Positions 48,834-58,220 of a DNA stretch of 64,000 bases are shown in pieces. Position 1 is the first letter of the stretch. Every line of letters starts with the position of its first letter. The position numbers and the translations under genes are program-made. This stretch comes from Shewanella psychrotolerans (GTDB lineage: Bacteria > Pseudomonadota > Gammaproteobacteria > Enterobacterales > Shewanellaceae), in NCBI RefSeq assembly GCF_019457595.1, contig NZ_CP080419.1, positions 2,976,001-3,040,000 of the forward strand. Reading direction: 5' to 3'. The notes beneath the pieces were generated by a model, which was not told where the DNA came from, made no database searches, and worked only from the letters and a program-made list of their open reading frames with translations.

Positions 48834-50738
48834 TCAAGTTTTCATGCAGGCAGGACAACATCCAGTCATTAATTGACTGCGAAACAGCCCAATATTTAAC
48901 GGCTTCTGCAAAAAACACACATAGGGATACGATTCATGATCCAATATCTCACTCTTATCATTTGCAGACAGAATAAAGTAGCGAACGGAATCATCCTCAT
49001 CTAACTTTTTCATCTGACGAATTAAACTTAAGCCATCAATTTCCTTGAGTCGGTAATCCACAACCACTATCTTGGGTGAAAGAGTCGCCTTTAACCTCAA
49101 TGCGTCTTCAGCGTTATCTACGGTGACTGGTTTAAATTGATGATTACTCAACAATGCCTTGCCCGCCTCCAAATTAAATAAATTATCGTCAACAAGTAAT
49201 AAAGGAGCGTTAACCAGTTCTCGGGATAGTGTCGGACTTTTCGCTAGAGGCCGGCACGGAAAGTGAAACAAAACTTTGGTTCCATCACCGCTATGACTGC
49301 TAAGCCAAAATCGCCCCCCAATCAGTGATATGATCCCTTTACAAGTGTGAAGGCCTAAACCGATACCAGAACCACGAATTGAACTCAATGAATCCTCTTG
49401 TAGAAAAGGCCGCGACAAAACGCTTTTTGCTGAATTAGGCATCCCCTCCCCGAAATCACGTATTAGAACACGGAGAAATGAACGCGCTTCAGCATTAAAA
49501 AACCTGTTAATCATATCCAAATGCAATTCAACTCGATCGTCACTACTGTACTTGAATGCATTATTGATAAGGTTAGTAATAATTTGAAATAATTTAGTAC
49601 TATCAACCTCGACAAAATCTGGAACTTCATCGCTTATTTTTACTTGCAAGTACTTATTCGAAGTATTGCTTAGTACCTGATAATACTGTTCTATTCTTTT
49701 GACATAATCCCTAACATTAACCCGATCAATATTAAGCGTTAATGTCCCTGTCTGCGCCTTACTGTAATTAAGCGTATTTTCCGCAACTGAGTTCAGCAAA
49801 TTAGCTGACCAAAGCATCTTATCGACAATAATGGACTGTGAGTCACTCAAACTAGTCTGTTCGCGTAATATCCGACTATAACCAATTAAGGCATTGATAG
49901 GTGTACGGATTTCATGATTTATGCTGGATAGAATTGCAATCTTAGAACGATTGATAAGATGTATTTTTCTCAGTTTTTCAGCGTTCCTAGCTTTAAAAAA
50001 CCATAAAACAGAAAAAGCCAACCCTAAAATCGATATCATCAGTAAAATCAATAACAATCCAACAACATCTCTAAACGGAACCCTATATTCTGTTTTAAGT
50101 GAATATGCATCAAAATGTTCCGTTTCAGAAAAATTCTCGACAGTGGAATACTTAAACCAAGAAAACCATTCTGAATCAAAAGTATCATCACATGCAGAAT
50201 TTTCTATTAATTCACCACGTATTTTATATGCGACACAAATGTTTTTCTGTTTATCCATTCTTTTTTGCATTCGTTGATGAGATATTGCGTAGACCAAATA
50301 TGGCATATCAGGAAAAATCGTAGGTAAAGTCAATAACGTATAATCAGATAAAAACACAGCAGGAGTGTCATCTGAATTAACTTCAATTTTCAGATTAGAT
50401 AGTTCGTTAAGGTACTCCGAATCAGACACATAGGCTATATTTAAATCTTTAGTTAAAGTAAATGCTACCGCAGATTTAACTTTAAGAAGGTCTTTTGTGA
50501 AAGCTTCAAATTCTGAAAAAGATATTTCTGATGATGTATTTAAGAATGATTGAATAGAATCTATCAATATTCTATGCTGAAAAAACATATCTTCAGATGA
50601 ATTCATTACTGCACTTGACTGCTTTACATACACCTCGTTAAACTCATGCTCAGAATGTATCCAAGCCATAGAAACAACTAAAGATGTAATAAAGAAACCA
50701 ATAAAAAAATAAATGAAAGCATTTTTATTATAAACCAC
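48834..50738 (-). CDS. Hybrid sensor histidine kinase (HisKA-HATPase-REC), VieS-like
   Basis: A 634-residue inner-membrane kinase. Helix about 7-27, a periplasmic sensor (28-225) of no recognised family, helix about 226-248, HisKA with His275 in SSINHEIRTPINALIGYS, HATPase with N box LINNAFKYSS and G boxes RDFGEGMPN and GSGIGLGL, then a C-terminal receiver with Asp561 (VVVDYRLKEIDG), acid pair VDDN and Lys in LQKPL. No Hpt domain follows, and a separate Hpt protein is encoded divergently at 51105. It is likely the input of the adjoining phosphorelay. Confidence 0.92.
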   Translation of the reverse strand: MVYNKNAFIYFFIGFFITSLVVSMAWIHSEHEFNEVYVKQSSAVMNSSEDMFFQHRILIDSIQSFLNTSSEISFSEFEAFTKDLLKVKSAVAFTLTKDLNIAYVSDSEYLNELSNLKIEVNSDDTPAVFLSDYTLLTLPTIFPDMPYLVYAISHQRMQKRMDKQKNICVAYKIRGELIENSACDDTFDSEWFSWFKYSTVENFSETEHFDAYSLKTEYRVPFRDVVGLLLILLMISILGLAFSVLWFFKARNAEKLRKIHLINRSKIAILSSINHEIRTPINALIGYSRILREQTSLSDSQSIIVDKMLWSANLLNSVAENTLNYSKAQTGTLTLNIDRVNVRDYVKRIEQYYQVLSNTSNKYLQVKISDEVPDFVEVDSTKLFQIITNLINNAFKYSSDDRVELHLDMINRFFNAEARSFLRVLIRDFGEGMPNSAKSVLSRPFLQEDSLSSIRGSGIGLGLHTCKGIISLIGGRFWLSSHSGDGTKVLFHFPCRPLAKSPTLSRELVNAPLLLVDDNLFNLEAGKALLSNHQFKPVTVDNAEDALRLKATLSPKIVVVDYRLKEIDGLSLIRQMKKLDEDDSVRYFILSANDKSEILDHESYPYVCFLQKPLNIGLFRSQLMTGCCPACMKT

Positions 50739-51104
50739 TAAAACCTCAGAATTAATATAAGAAAACCAACTAAAAAGTAGAGCCAGGTTGATACAAACAG
50801 AAATATAATAACATTTATAGACATTGATTATCTAGGCTATAAACAATACAAAGCAAATAGGATATTTCCCATAAAACTGAAGAAAAGCCTTACAACACCC
50901 ACCATAAATCTGATTCTTTTGTAGGAATTAACCTACAAAACCCCAAATAGCTGATTTTAAAGAAATTTAAAAAAACATCATCCAAACTAATATTTGACCA
51001 CACTCCAGAAGAGGATGAAAATATAACCACAAAACTAACGCCAACATCTTTTAACATTAACGCGCATATTTTTAAAGCTAGAATATATCGCAGAGAATCA
51101 ACAC
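50739..51104. other. Divergent AT-rich promoter region of the signalling island
   Basis: About 366 bases with no credible gene, between the hybrid kinase (-) and the Hpt gene (+). Very AT-rich. It should hold promoters for both directions; no specific site was recognised. Confidence 0.4.
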
Positions 51105-51683
51105 ATGATCAATATCTTCCAACATGATTTTTTAGCAATCAGTTTCTGGCCACGAATATGTGAAGAATTGATGAATAAAGAGCTTAATTTAACTCTAAAA
51201 GTTGATGAAGCTTTACCTGATATAGAATGTCAATCAGAAATACAGAAAGAAATATTCAAAAAACAAGACCAAAAACCTAAAACATTACCAACATCTTTGA
51301 TTTCAAAAGAAATATTAGAAACTAGAAAATCATATCATCCAACAAATCGTTGGCTTGATAAACCATGGTTAGTACCTAAATTCACAGAATACAGCGCTCA
51401 AGATGTAATAGTTTTAAACAGTTATTTTATAAAGACAATGACCGATGATGCAAATGAACTAGAGGTTCATCTTAAAAATCATGATATACAAAAAATATTA
51501 TCGGTAACTCATAGAGTTAAAGGGTCCGCAAGTGTAGCCAGCTGTAACTTCATAAGCTCTATTTGTAACTCGATTGAAACCTTTAGCCTATTCCAGAAAA
51601 ACGAAAAAAACATATTAATTATGACGACACTGTTAATCGAAACGATTGGAGATGTAATAGAGTCGATGCAGAGGAACGTATAA
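51105..51683 (+). CDS. Free-standing histidine phosphotransfer (Hpt) protein
   Basis: A 192-residue protein. The N-terminal half is polar and unrecognised; the C-terminal half (about 95-188) is an Hpt four-helix domain with the phosphorylatable His136 in SVTHRVKGSASVA. It would relay phosphate from the receiver of the divergent kinase to the response regulators downstream. The stop overlaps the start of the REC-EAL gene (ATAATG). The start is uncertain; an in-frame ATG at residue 23 is also possible. Confidence 0.82.
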   Translation: MINIFQHDFLAISFWPRICEELMNKELNLTLKVDEALPDIECQSEIQKEIFKKQDQKPKTLPTSLISKEILETRKSYHPTNRWLDKPWLVPKFTEYSAQDVIVLNSYFIKTMTDDANELEVHLKNHDIQKILSVTHRVKGSASVASCNFISSICNSIETFSLFQKNEKNILIMTTLLIETIGDVIESMQRNV

Positions 51684-52849
51684 TGTTAAAAGAAAATAGC
51701 GCTAAATTTTTAAACGTTGAAGATAATATATTCCAAAGAAAAGCATTAACTATAATGCTCAATGAATTAGGTTACTATGATGTTACAGAAGCCTGTGATG
51801 GAGATGAAGCTAAAACTCTTATAGAGAATTTTAACTACGACTTTATAATCACAGATATAAAAATGCCAAAAACGAATGGTATAGAGTTATTATCATTCCT
51901 TAAGGAAATAAATTGTAAAAGTAACGTAATAATAATGACGTCGATGAATAATGAAGTGATAGAGTTAGTAGAGGCAATGAGTTATCACTTATGCTTTAAC
52001 TCATTTGAAGTCACACCTAAACCATGTGATAAAGTGACTATTGACAACTTAATAAATAAATCTATAAACGCTTATGATAAAAATAAAATCATGACTAAAC
52101 AAAGAGTAACTCTGACGTCGAGTGAATTTGAATCAGCACTAAAAAGTGGCCAAATCATAAACTATTATCAACCTCAAGTATCGGTAGATAATTATGAGCT
52201 ACAAGGAATAGAGGCATTAGTCAGATGGCAACATCCTTCCTACGGCCTACTCTTACCGAGCGATTTCATGCATTTTTGCACAGATAAAGATATTGATATT
52301 CTTTTATTTGAAACTGTATTAAACAATGCCATTAACGATACAGTTGAGAACAACTTAAAATGTCAGCTATCAATTAACATTAGCCAGAAATGTTTAGAAT
52401 CTGAACAACTTATTAAAAAATTATTAGATATTACAAATAGATATGACTTTGATACATCTACACTGACTTTAGAACTAACGGAATCTGAAGCATATAGTGA
52501 AACCTTACAAATGTTAACAAATTTGTGTAACTTGAAATGCCAGAATATCAAATTATCTATCGATGACTTCGGCACAGGATATTCGTCTTTACAAAAATTA
52601 GTTAACTATCCATTTCATGAATTAAAAATAGATAGAAGCTTTGTATCTACGTGCATTGAAAACAGTATCACAGACACTGTCACTCAGATGTCAATTGCAC
52701 TTGGAAAACAACTTGGCCTTACAATTGTCGCCGAGGGTGTTGAGGATCTAAAGACCTTACAACACTTAAAAGCATATGGCATTGATACATGCCAAGGATT
52801 TTACACGGGTAAACCTATGTCTGCCATAGACATTCAACAGTATTATTAA
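51683..52849 (+). CDS. Response regulator with EAL c-di-GMP phosphodiesterase domain (VieA-like)
   Basis: A 388-residue protein. The receiver (about 5-125) has acid pair VEDN, Asp58 in ITDIKMPKTNG, Thr in IMTSM and Lys in TPKPCD. The EAL domain (about 140-385) keeps catalytic features: QGIEALVRWQHP, SINISQKCLE, LELTESEA, SIDDFGTGYSSL, LKIDRSF and VAEGVED. It should hydrolyse c-di-GMP when phosphorylated or derepressed. It lacks the C-terminal HTH of V. cholerae VieA. Overlaps both neighbours by a few bases, so translation is coupled. Confidence 0.92.
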   Translation: MLKENSAKFLNVEDNIFQRKALTIMLNELGYYDVTEACDGDEAKTLIENFNYDFIITDIKMPKTNGIELLSFLKEINCKSNVIIMTSMNNEVIELVEAMSYHLCFNSFEVTPKPCDKVTIDNLINKSINAYDKNKIMTKQRVTLTSSEFESALKSGQIINYYQPQVSVDNYELQGIEALVRWQHPSYGLLLPSDFMHFCTDKDIDILLFETVLNNAINDTVENNLKCQLSINISQKCLESEQLIKKLLDITNRYDFDTSTLTLELTESEAYSETLQMLTNLCNLKCQNIKLSIDDFGTGYSSLQKLVNYPFHELKIDRSFVSTCIENSITDTVTQMSIALGKQLGLTIVAEGVEDLKTLQHLKAYGIDTCQGFYTGKPMSAIDIQQYY

Positions 52850-53457
52850 TGAGAATAAAAACTATGGATGACAAATTAGTCATACTCGTTGTCGATGATC
52901 ACCCGATAATATGCAAAGCGCTGCAGTTGTTACTTGAACCTGAATGCTATATCTCCCAGGTATATTGCGCTGAAAACTATGATGATGCCGTGCGACTTTA
53001 TAACCAGATTCAGCCTAATTTTATTATACTCGATGCAGATCTGGGCAGAAGCGCTAACAATGGATTCAAACTATTTACAACCTTGAAAAAATTAAACTTT
53101 AATGGCTATTCATTGTGCATGTCTGCTAATGACAACCCTTTACTATCAGAAGCGGCGCTAAATATAGGAATGAATGGTTTCATTGATAAACACCAATCAT
53201 CAACCTCTATTACGAGTGCGGTCAAAACAATAATGTGTGGATATAGTTTTTTCAAACTACACACAGATAGAGTGTCATTATCTGAAAGAGAGGCTCAAAT
53301 AATAACATTATTAATTAGTGGAGTAAAAAACAAAGAGATAGCTTTAACGTTAAATATAAGTCCAAAAACCGTATCCACATATAAAACAAGAATATTAAAA
53401 AAGTATAACGTCAACAATGTAATCGAACTGATAAAATATAGAAACACGACGAGATAA
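52849..53457 (+). CDS. LuxR/NarL-family response regulator
   Basis: A 202-residue regulator. The receiver has acid pair VVDDHP, Asp62 in ILDADLG, Ser in CMSAND and Lys in FIDKHQ, all intact. The LuxR-type HTH (about 142-200) reads LSEREAQIITLLISGVKNKEIA and SPKTVSTYKTRILKKYNV. It is EvgA/BvgA-like. The ATG overlaps the stop of the REC-EAL gene; an alternative ATG lies five codons in. Likely the transcriptional output of the relay. It stands in for the HTH that V. cholerae VieA carries in one chain. Confidence 0.9.
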   Translation: MRIKTMDDKLVILVVDDHPIICKALQLLLEPECYISQVYCAENYDDAVRLYNQIQPNFIILDADLGRSANNGFKLFTTLKKLNFNGYSLCMSANDNPLLSEAALNIGMNGFIDKHQSSTSITSAVKTIMCGYSFFKLHTDRVSLSEREAQIITLLISGVKNKEIALTLNISPKTVSTYKTRILKKYNVNNVIELIKYRNTTR

Positions 53458-53459
53458 AA

Positions 53460-54806
53460 ATGTTAAAAAATATATCTAACTCATTTTTAATAGCAATGGC
53501 TTTGGCAGGTTCACTCTCTGCTTACTACTTATTCACCGCCATTACATCCAATGATTTTTTGTTAAAAAAAAGTAACAAAAGAATAGCGTCAATCTTTGAG
53601 AATATTGTTGAAAACACTCAATTGAAAAATCTCGTCATAGAAATAATGATAGAAAATGGTGGCCATAGTGGAAAATTAACTTTTATGAATTTAGTTGAAA
53701 ATCTCGCTAACACCAAAGGATTCAACTCATTTAATTATGAATATAAAGAAACCTATCTTGATGAATATATAGCAGATAGTGGAAACATGTTTGTTAGACA
53801 TACTCTGACAAATATTAATAAAGAAAGCCACAATACTACTACAGTACAAAGTAAATGGTGCTGGGTAAAAACAGATTGTAAAAGCAAAATTTACACACCT
53901 CAAAAAACATCAAAACTGGATATTGAATACCAGAAATCTGGCGTCTTAAAAATAACAACTCCAATCATGAAAAATAATGATTTCATCGGTAAGTTAACTA
54001 TAAAGCTGGATATGAAAGATTCAGAGATTTACAAAACACACAACATTAGCACTACCACTAGAGTTGATTTAAATAATTCATTAACAATCATAAATCTTAT
54101 CGACAAAAATGCATTGTTTGGTGATCGATTTTCGTATGCAAAAACGTATTTTGTTAGCGAAAACATCATAATGGTAATCAACACTCCTTACACAATACTA
54201 CTATTAGAAAACAAGAATGAAATAGCAGCTTTCTTTGTCATCACATTTATTTTATCATTAATAACATTAACACTTTTACATGAAAGAAAATACAATATTG
54301 AATTACAAGATAAAACATATAAAGATCCGCTAACAAAACTATATAATAGATTGTATTTTGACAGCAATGATTTTTTAACCAACAATAATAACCACTTGAA
54401 GGATGGAGGGAAAATAAGCTTAATTACTATAGATGGGAATAAAATAAAGAGCATAAATGATCAATATGGACATCTTGTTGGTGATGCCGCAATAAAACAT
54501 ATTTCAACAGCCATAAAAAGCTGTATTAGAGATTCAGATGTAGCGGTGAGAACGGGTGGAGATGAGTTTGTAATTGTTGCTCATTGTGACAAAAATGCAG
54601 CAAAAGAATTAAGTAATAGAATAAAATCCTCTGTAAAATCAAGAAAATTAAGTTTAATGAATATAACTATCACGATTAGTGCAGGCTACACTGAGTTAGC
54701 AGAAGACGAGTCTCTTGATAATGCAATTAACCGAGCTGATAAGTTATTATATATAGATAAGTCCAACAGCAAAGACAGCTCCTATGAGTTAGCTGACACG
54801 ATGTAA
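53460..54806 (+). CDS. Membrane diguanylate cyclase (GGDEF)
   Basis: A 448-residue inner-membrane protein. Helix about 7-27, a periplasmic segment (28-255) without recognised family but with two Cys (about 134 and 140), helix about 256-274, and a GGDEF domain. Metal and substrate motifs are complete: DPLTKLYNR, ITIDGNKIKSIND, and TGGDEF at 366-370. An inhibitory I-site RxxD (RDSD, 357-360) sits exactly five residues upstream. It should make c-di-GMP with product inhibition, opposing the EAL enzyme. Two bases separate it from the LuxR gene. Confidence 0.9.
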   Translation: MLKNISNSFLIAMALAGSLSAYYLFTAITSNDFLLKKSNKRIASIFENIVENTQLKNLVIEIMIENGGHSGKLTFMNLVENLANTKGFNSFNYEYKETYLDEYIADSGNMFVRHTLTNINKESHNTTTVQSKWCWVKTDCKSKIYTPQKTSKLDIEYQKSGVLKITTPIMKNNDFIGKLTIKLDMKDSEIYKTHNISTTTRVDLNNSLTIINLIDKNALFGDRFSYAKTYFVSENIIMVINTPYTILLLENKNEIAAFFVITFILSLITLTLLHERKYNIELQDKTYKDPLTKLYNRLYFDSNDFLTNNNNHLKDGGKISLITIDGNKIKSINDQYGHLVGDAAIKHISTAIKSCIRDSDVAVRTGGDEFVIVAHCDKNAAKELSNRIKSSVKSRKLSLMNITITISAGYTELAEDESLDNAINRADKLLYIDKSNSKDSSYELADTM

Positions 54807-54871
54807 TAAAGTTTCTACAACCAGAACATATTTACTTATAAAAAAGTTATTACAATCAATTAAAGACTAAA

Positions 54872-56170
54872 ATGAGCAAATTAAATATAAACACCGTCAT
54901 CGTAGATGACTCCCCTTTGATTTTGACAAGTATTAAACTGTTACTCAGAGAAATAGGGATAAATGATCGACAAATATATACATGTAAAAGCTTTAATCAT
55001 GCTCTAAAAACATGTGAAGTTGTCGATGTAGGGCTATTCATTTGTGACTTTAATTTAGGTCATGGACTCAATGGTTTAAGACTTCTTGATGAACTGAAAC
55101 ACCTAAATCTATTGCCAGGCTACGCCACCGTAATCATGCTGACAGGAGAAAAGAGTTCCCCCATAGTCTATAGTATTCTTGATTACCAGCCTGATAGCTA
55201 TATTTTGAAACCATATAGCCCTAAAGACTTTAAGACCAGACTGATAAAGTGTGTCAACTTTAAACTTTATCTAAAGCAATTTTATATTGAAAATCATAAT
55301 AAAAACTATAAAGAAGCCATACGTCTATTGGATTTATATTCTGAAAAACGTATTGATTACCAAAAGCAAATTACCAAGATAAAGGGTAATGTGTTGCAAC
55401 AATGTAATGAATTCAAACTCGCTTATGAGCTTTATATCCGAGCTATTGAAACAGACAACGAAGACTGGGCTAAACTAGGGTCTATCAACTCGCTGATATC
55501 AATGAATAACATTAAATCTGCAGAGGATAGTTTGCATGATTGGTTAGGAAAAAAGGATCAAAAAATACCATTAGCGGCCTTTGATACACGCATAAAATTA
55601 CTTCTGCTTTCAGATGAAATTATCAAAGCACAGGAACTATTAGAAACATGTAACATCCTAATACCAAATAATGCTGAACGATGGCTACTATTGGGGCATG
55701 TTTATTTTTCACAAAAAAAATATACTTTAGCAAGTAATACGTTTGAAAATTACAATGCCATGGTAAGTGGAACATTCCGAAATAATTTTGTCTCTTCTTA
55801 CTTTTACCTTAGGTGTAAACTAATATTAAAAGACACTAACGTTAGAATGCTTATGGATAAATTCACCAAGGAAAATATATCCAACGAAAAGTTGGGAGCA
55901 GAAGAAAAACAATACTATTTATTGCTGCAAGCACATAACGACCTATTAACCGAAAAGTCGGAACCCGCTAAACAAAGAATTATTTCTATTGCAAAAAACT
56001 ACAATGCACTTTCGATAGAATCATTAATTCACTTAATAATCCTTCTTGAATTGACCGGTAATAAAAAAGAATCATCTCAGATAAAAAATTTTGCTTTAGA
56101 TACTTTGAAAAATAATTTTCCTAGCATTGAATCTCAAATTAATAAAAACACAATTTTAAACTTTAAATAA
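54872..56170 (+). CDS. Response regulator with TPR-like C-terminal domain (VieB-like)
   Basis: A 432-residue protein. The receiver (about 5-125) is intact: IVDDSP, Asp59 in FICDFNLGHG, Thr in MLTGEK, Lys in ILKPYS. The remaining 300 residues are helical repeats resembling TPRs (KIKGNVLQQCNEFKLAYELY, WLLLGHVYFSQKKYTLASN). The REC-TPR layout matches V. cholerae VieB, reported to inhibit phosphotransfer from VieS. No DNA-binding or enzymatic output is present, so a protein-protein regulatory role in the relay is inferred. It is 66 bases after the cyclase gene. Confidence 0.85.
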   Translation: MSKLNINTVIVDDSPLILTSIKLLLREIGINDRQIYTCKSFNHALKTCEVVDVGLFICDFNLGHGLNGLRLLDELKHLNLLPGYATVIMLTGEKSSPIVYSILDYQPDSYILKPYSPKDFKTRLIKCVNFKLYLKQFYIENHNKNYKEAIRLLDLYSEKRIDYQKQITKIKGNVLQQCNEFKLAYELYIRAIETDNEDWAKLGSINSLISMNNIKSAEDSLHDWLGKKDQKIPLAAFDTRIKLLLLSDEIIKAQELLETCNILIPNNAERWLLLGHVYFSQKKYTLASNTFENYNAMVSGTFRNNFVSSYFYLRCKLILKDTNVRMLMDKFTKENISNEKLGAEEKQYYLLLQAHNDLLTEKSEPAKQRIISIAKNYNALSIESLIHLIILLELTGNKKESSQIKNFALDTLKNNFPSIESQINKNTILNFK

Positions 56171-56467
56171 TTACCAGCAATTTATAAAAAAGTTAAGCAA
56201 ACTACAAATAAAAAGTAACAACGATTACTTTAACATTCATTTTAACATAAAACCGGTGAAACATTGATTGATCATCCGTGCCTAAATAGTTAATACGATC
56301 AAATTTCAACTATTGGCCTACAAACTAAAAAACACATACAATTCAATATTATAAAATCTAGCTTGGCTAACAAAAGCATTAGCTTCAATTTGGAAAGGTA
56401 GGATTTCCTAAATTGCAGCTCCAAACTGATAGTATGAATCCCAAGGTAGCTATGGGGGAATCATGTT
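56171..56467. other. Gap between the VieB-like gene and the pseudo-receiver regulator
   Basis: About 297 AT-rich bases with no credible gene. Long enough to hold a separate promoter, so the last LuxR-type gene may not be in the same operon. GGGGGAATC precedes the next ATG region. Confidence 0.35.
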
Positions 56468-57076
56468 ATGCCGTTACAACAAACTAACTTAAAAATATTA
56501 ATTGTGGAGCCAAATCCGTTACTTCAAGTTGGATTGTCAACAATTTTAAAAGAAAATTATCCTAACGCTGTGATCTCTGTAGCAGATGCGGTTCAAAAGG
56601 CTAATAGTATTATCTGTAAAGATACTGTAGATCTTGTCATATTAGAATCTGATATAGATAATTATGATGGATTCAATTTAATACAAAAAATCAATATTGA
56701 ACAGCGACACTGTAAGGTATTATGTTATTCTAATGCTAATTTAAAGTTAGCATCTTCTCTCGCTCATCAACTTGGTGCAAAAGGTTTCATTGATAAAAAC
56801 GCGTCTGCAAACGAAATTATTAGCGCTATAAACTGCTTACTCGCTGGATTCCTTCTATTTAAATCAGACAATGAAACCGATATTATGAAATTATCAAGAC
56901 GTGAAAAGATGGTTTTTTTATACCTATCAAAAGGGTTAACAAATAAACAAATTTCTACTAAGTTATTCCTCAGCGAAAAAACAGTGAGCACCTATAAAGT
57001 AAGACTGCTTAAGAAATTAAATTGTAGTTCTTTGATAAACTTAATGCCTTATCAAGAAAATTTAATATCCACTTAA
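56468..57076 (+). CDS. LuxR-family regulator with degenerate receiver
   Basis: A 202-residue protein with the same length and layout as the LuxR regulator at 52849, including FIDKNA and a complete HTH (LSRREKMVFLYLSKGLTNKQI, SEKTVSTYKVRLLKKL). The receiver, however, has EPNP where DDHP belongs and Glu60 (VILESDI) where the phosphorylatable Asp belongs. It therefore cannot accept phosphate in the usual way and may be constitutively active, or regulated by dimerisation with its paralogue. The Lys and Ser positions remain. Confidence 0.86.
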   Translation: MPLQQTNLKILIVEPNPLLQVGLSTILKENYPNAVISVADAVQKANSIICKDTVDLVILESDIDNYDGFNLIQKINIEQRHCKVLCYSNANLKLASSLAHQLGAKGFIDKNASANEIISAINCLLAGFLLFKSDNETDIMKLSRREKMVFLYLSKGLTNKQISTKLFLSEKTVSTYKVRLLKKLNCSSLINLMPYQENLIST

Positions 57077-57092
57077 AATAGATACTTCAAGA

Positions 57093-57971
57093 TTAATCGA
57101 ATATATTTTTTATCGTCGCTACTATGTGTTTCTTTATGTTAGACTCAAGAAAGTTAGATTTAATATTCACACAGATTTTCAAGTTTAAATTAACGACATC
57201 ATCTGGAAGAATAAAAGTTAACAACCCATCATTTGTATCGATTAGCTCAGCAGGCATTAACATAAAAAAGTCACTATTTTTTACAATTTTTTTAGCTGCA
57301 ATAAAATCATCAACCTCAAGCTGACTACTTAACGTTATCCCACTGGAAAGCAGTGCATTAATAAAGAATTTTTTGTCTTCATTCCAACCATAAACGTTTG
57401 ATAAAATAAATGGTCTATTATTAATATCTGAAACCGATGATATCGGATATTCATTACTCGTAATCACTGCAAGCTTTAAATTTTTGACTGGTATCTGACG
57501 AATACTTTGGCTTCTATCAATGTTAAATAGGTGCAACCCGATATCCACCTCTTCGTTAAGCAATGCACGTTCCGTACTTTCTCCCCAATTTTTGATGTAG
57601 AGCTTAGCTTTCGGGAATGCGGACCTTAAATTGCTATATATTTTGTCGCCATATAGACCGCAAAGATGACTATTAATCATCACCTTTATCTTCCCTTGAT
57701 ACTCGGCAGGGCTATACTCCGCTGGATACAAAGCGGTTTCTATTTCAGCAAAATAATTTTCTAATTTTGGTAACAACTCCCGAAGGTAAGGAGTCAGTTC
57801 ATTCTTACTTCCAATGCGAACGAGCAGAGGATCACCCAGTTGCTCTCTTAGCTTTGTAAGGTCCTTGCTGATAGAGCCCTCTGAGCGATCTAATCTTGCC
57901 GCTGCAACTTTCAGCGTAGCACTTTTTGAAATGACAATTAGATTGTTGAGTAAATTATAATCTATGTTCAT
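57093..57971 (-). CDS. LysR-family transcriptional regulator
   Basis: A 292-residue regulator. The N-terminal winged HTH (about 3-62) reads LLNNLIVISKSATLKVAAARL and SEGSISKDLTKLREQLGDPL. The substrate-binding domain follows (about 90-290). Convergent with the pseudo-receiver gene, only 16 bases away. Base composition is AT-rich like the island, so it may belong to the same acquisition. Targets and effector are unknown. Confidence 0.85.
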   Translation of the reverse strand: MNIDYNLLNNLIVISKSATLKVAAARLDRSEGSISKDLTKLREQLGDPLLVRIGSKNELTPYLRELLPKLENYFAEIETALYPAEYSPAEYQGKIKVMINSHLCGLYGDKIYSNLRSAFPKAKLYIKNWGESTERALLNEEVDIGLHLFNIDRSQSIRQIPVKNLKLAVITSNEYPISSVSDINNRPFILSNVYGWNEDKKFFINALLSSGITLSSQLEVDDFIAAKKIVKNSDFFMLMPAELIDTNDGLLTFILPDDVVNLNLKICVNIKSNFLESNIKKHIVATIKNIFD

Positions 57972-58220
57972 ATTCGCTTCCTAGCGACAAGTGTATTTAA
58001 ACTAATGAAGAGCTCTATCTAACTAATAATACTTCTTTAAAAATTTAACAACAAATCATGATAATACTAATAAATTTCGGCTTATTTGCTAGCCCATTCA
58101 AACGTGCAAGATATTGACCTGAGCTACATAGATTACGGATGTGATAACTCAGCTATTTGAGTACTGTAAAATATAATTTCATATTCGAAATTTGAGACTT
58201 CGATCGATTAAAGCTTAATA

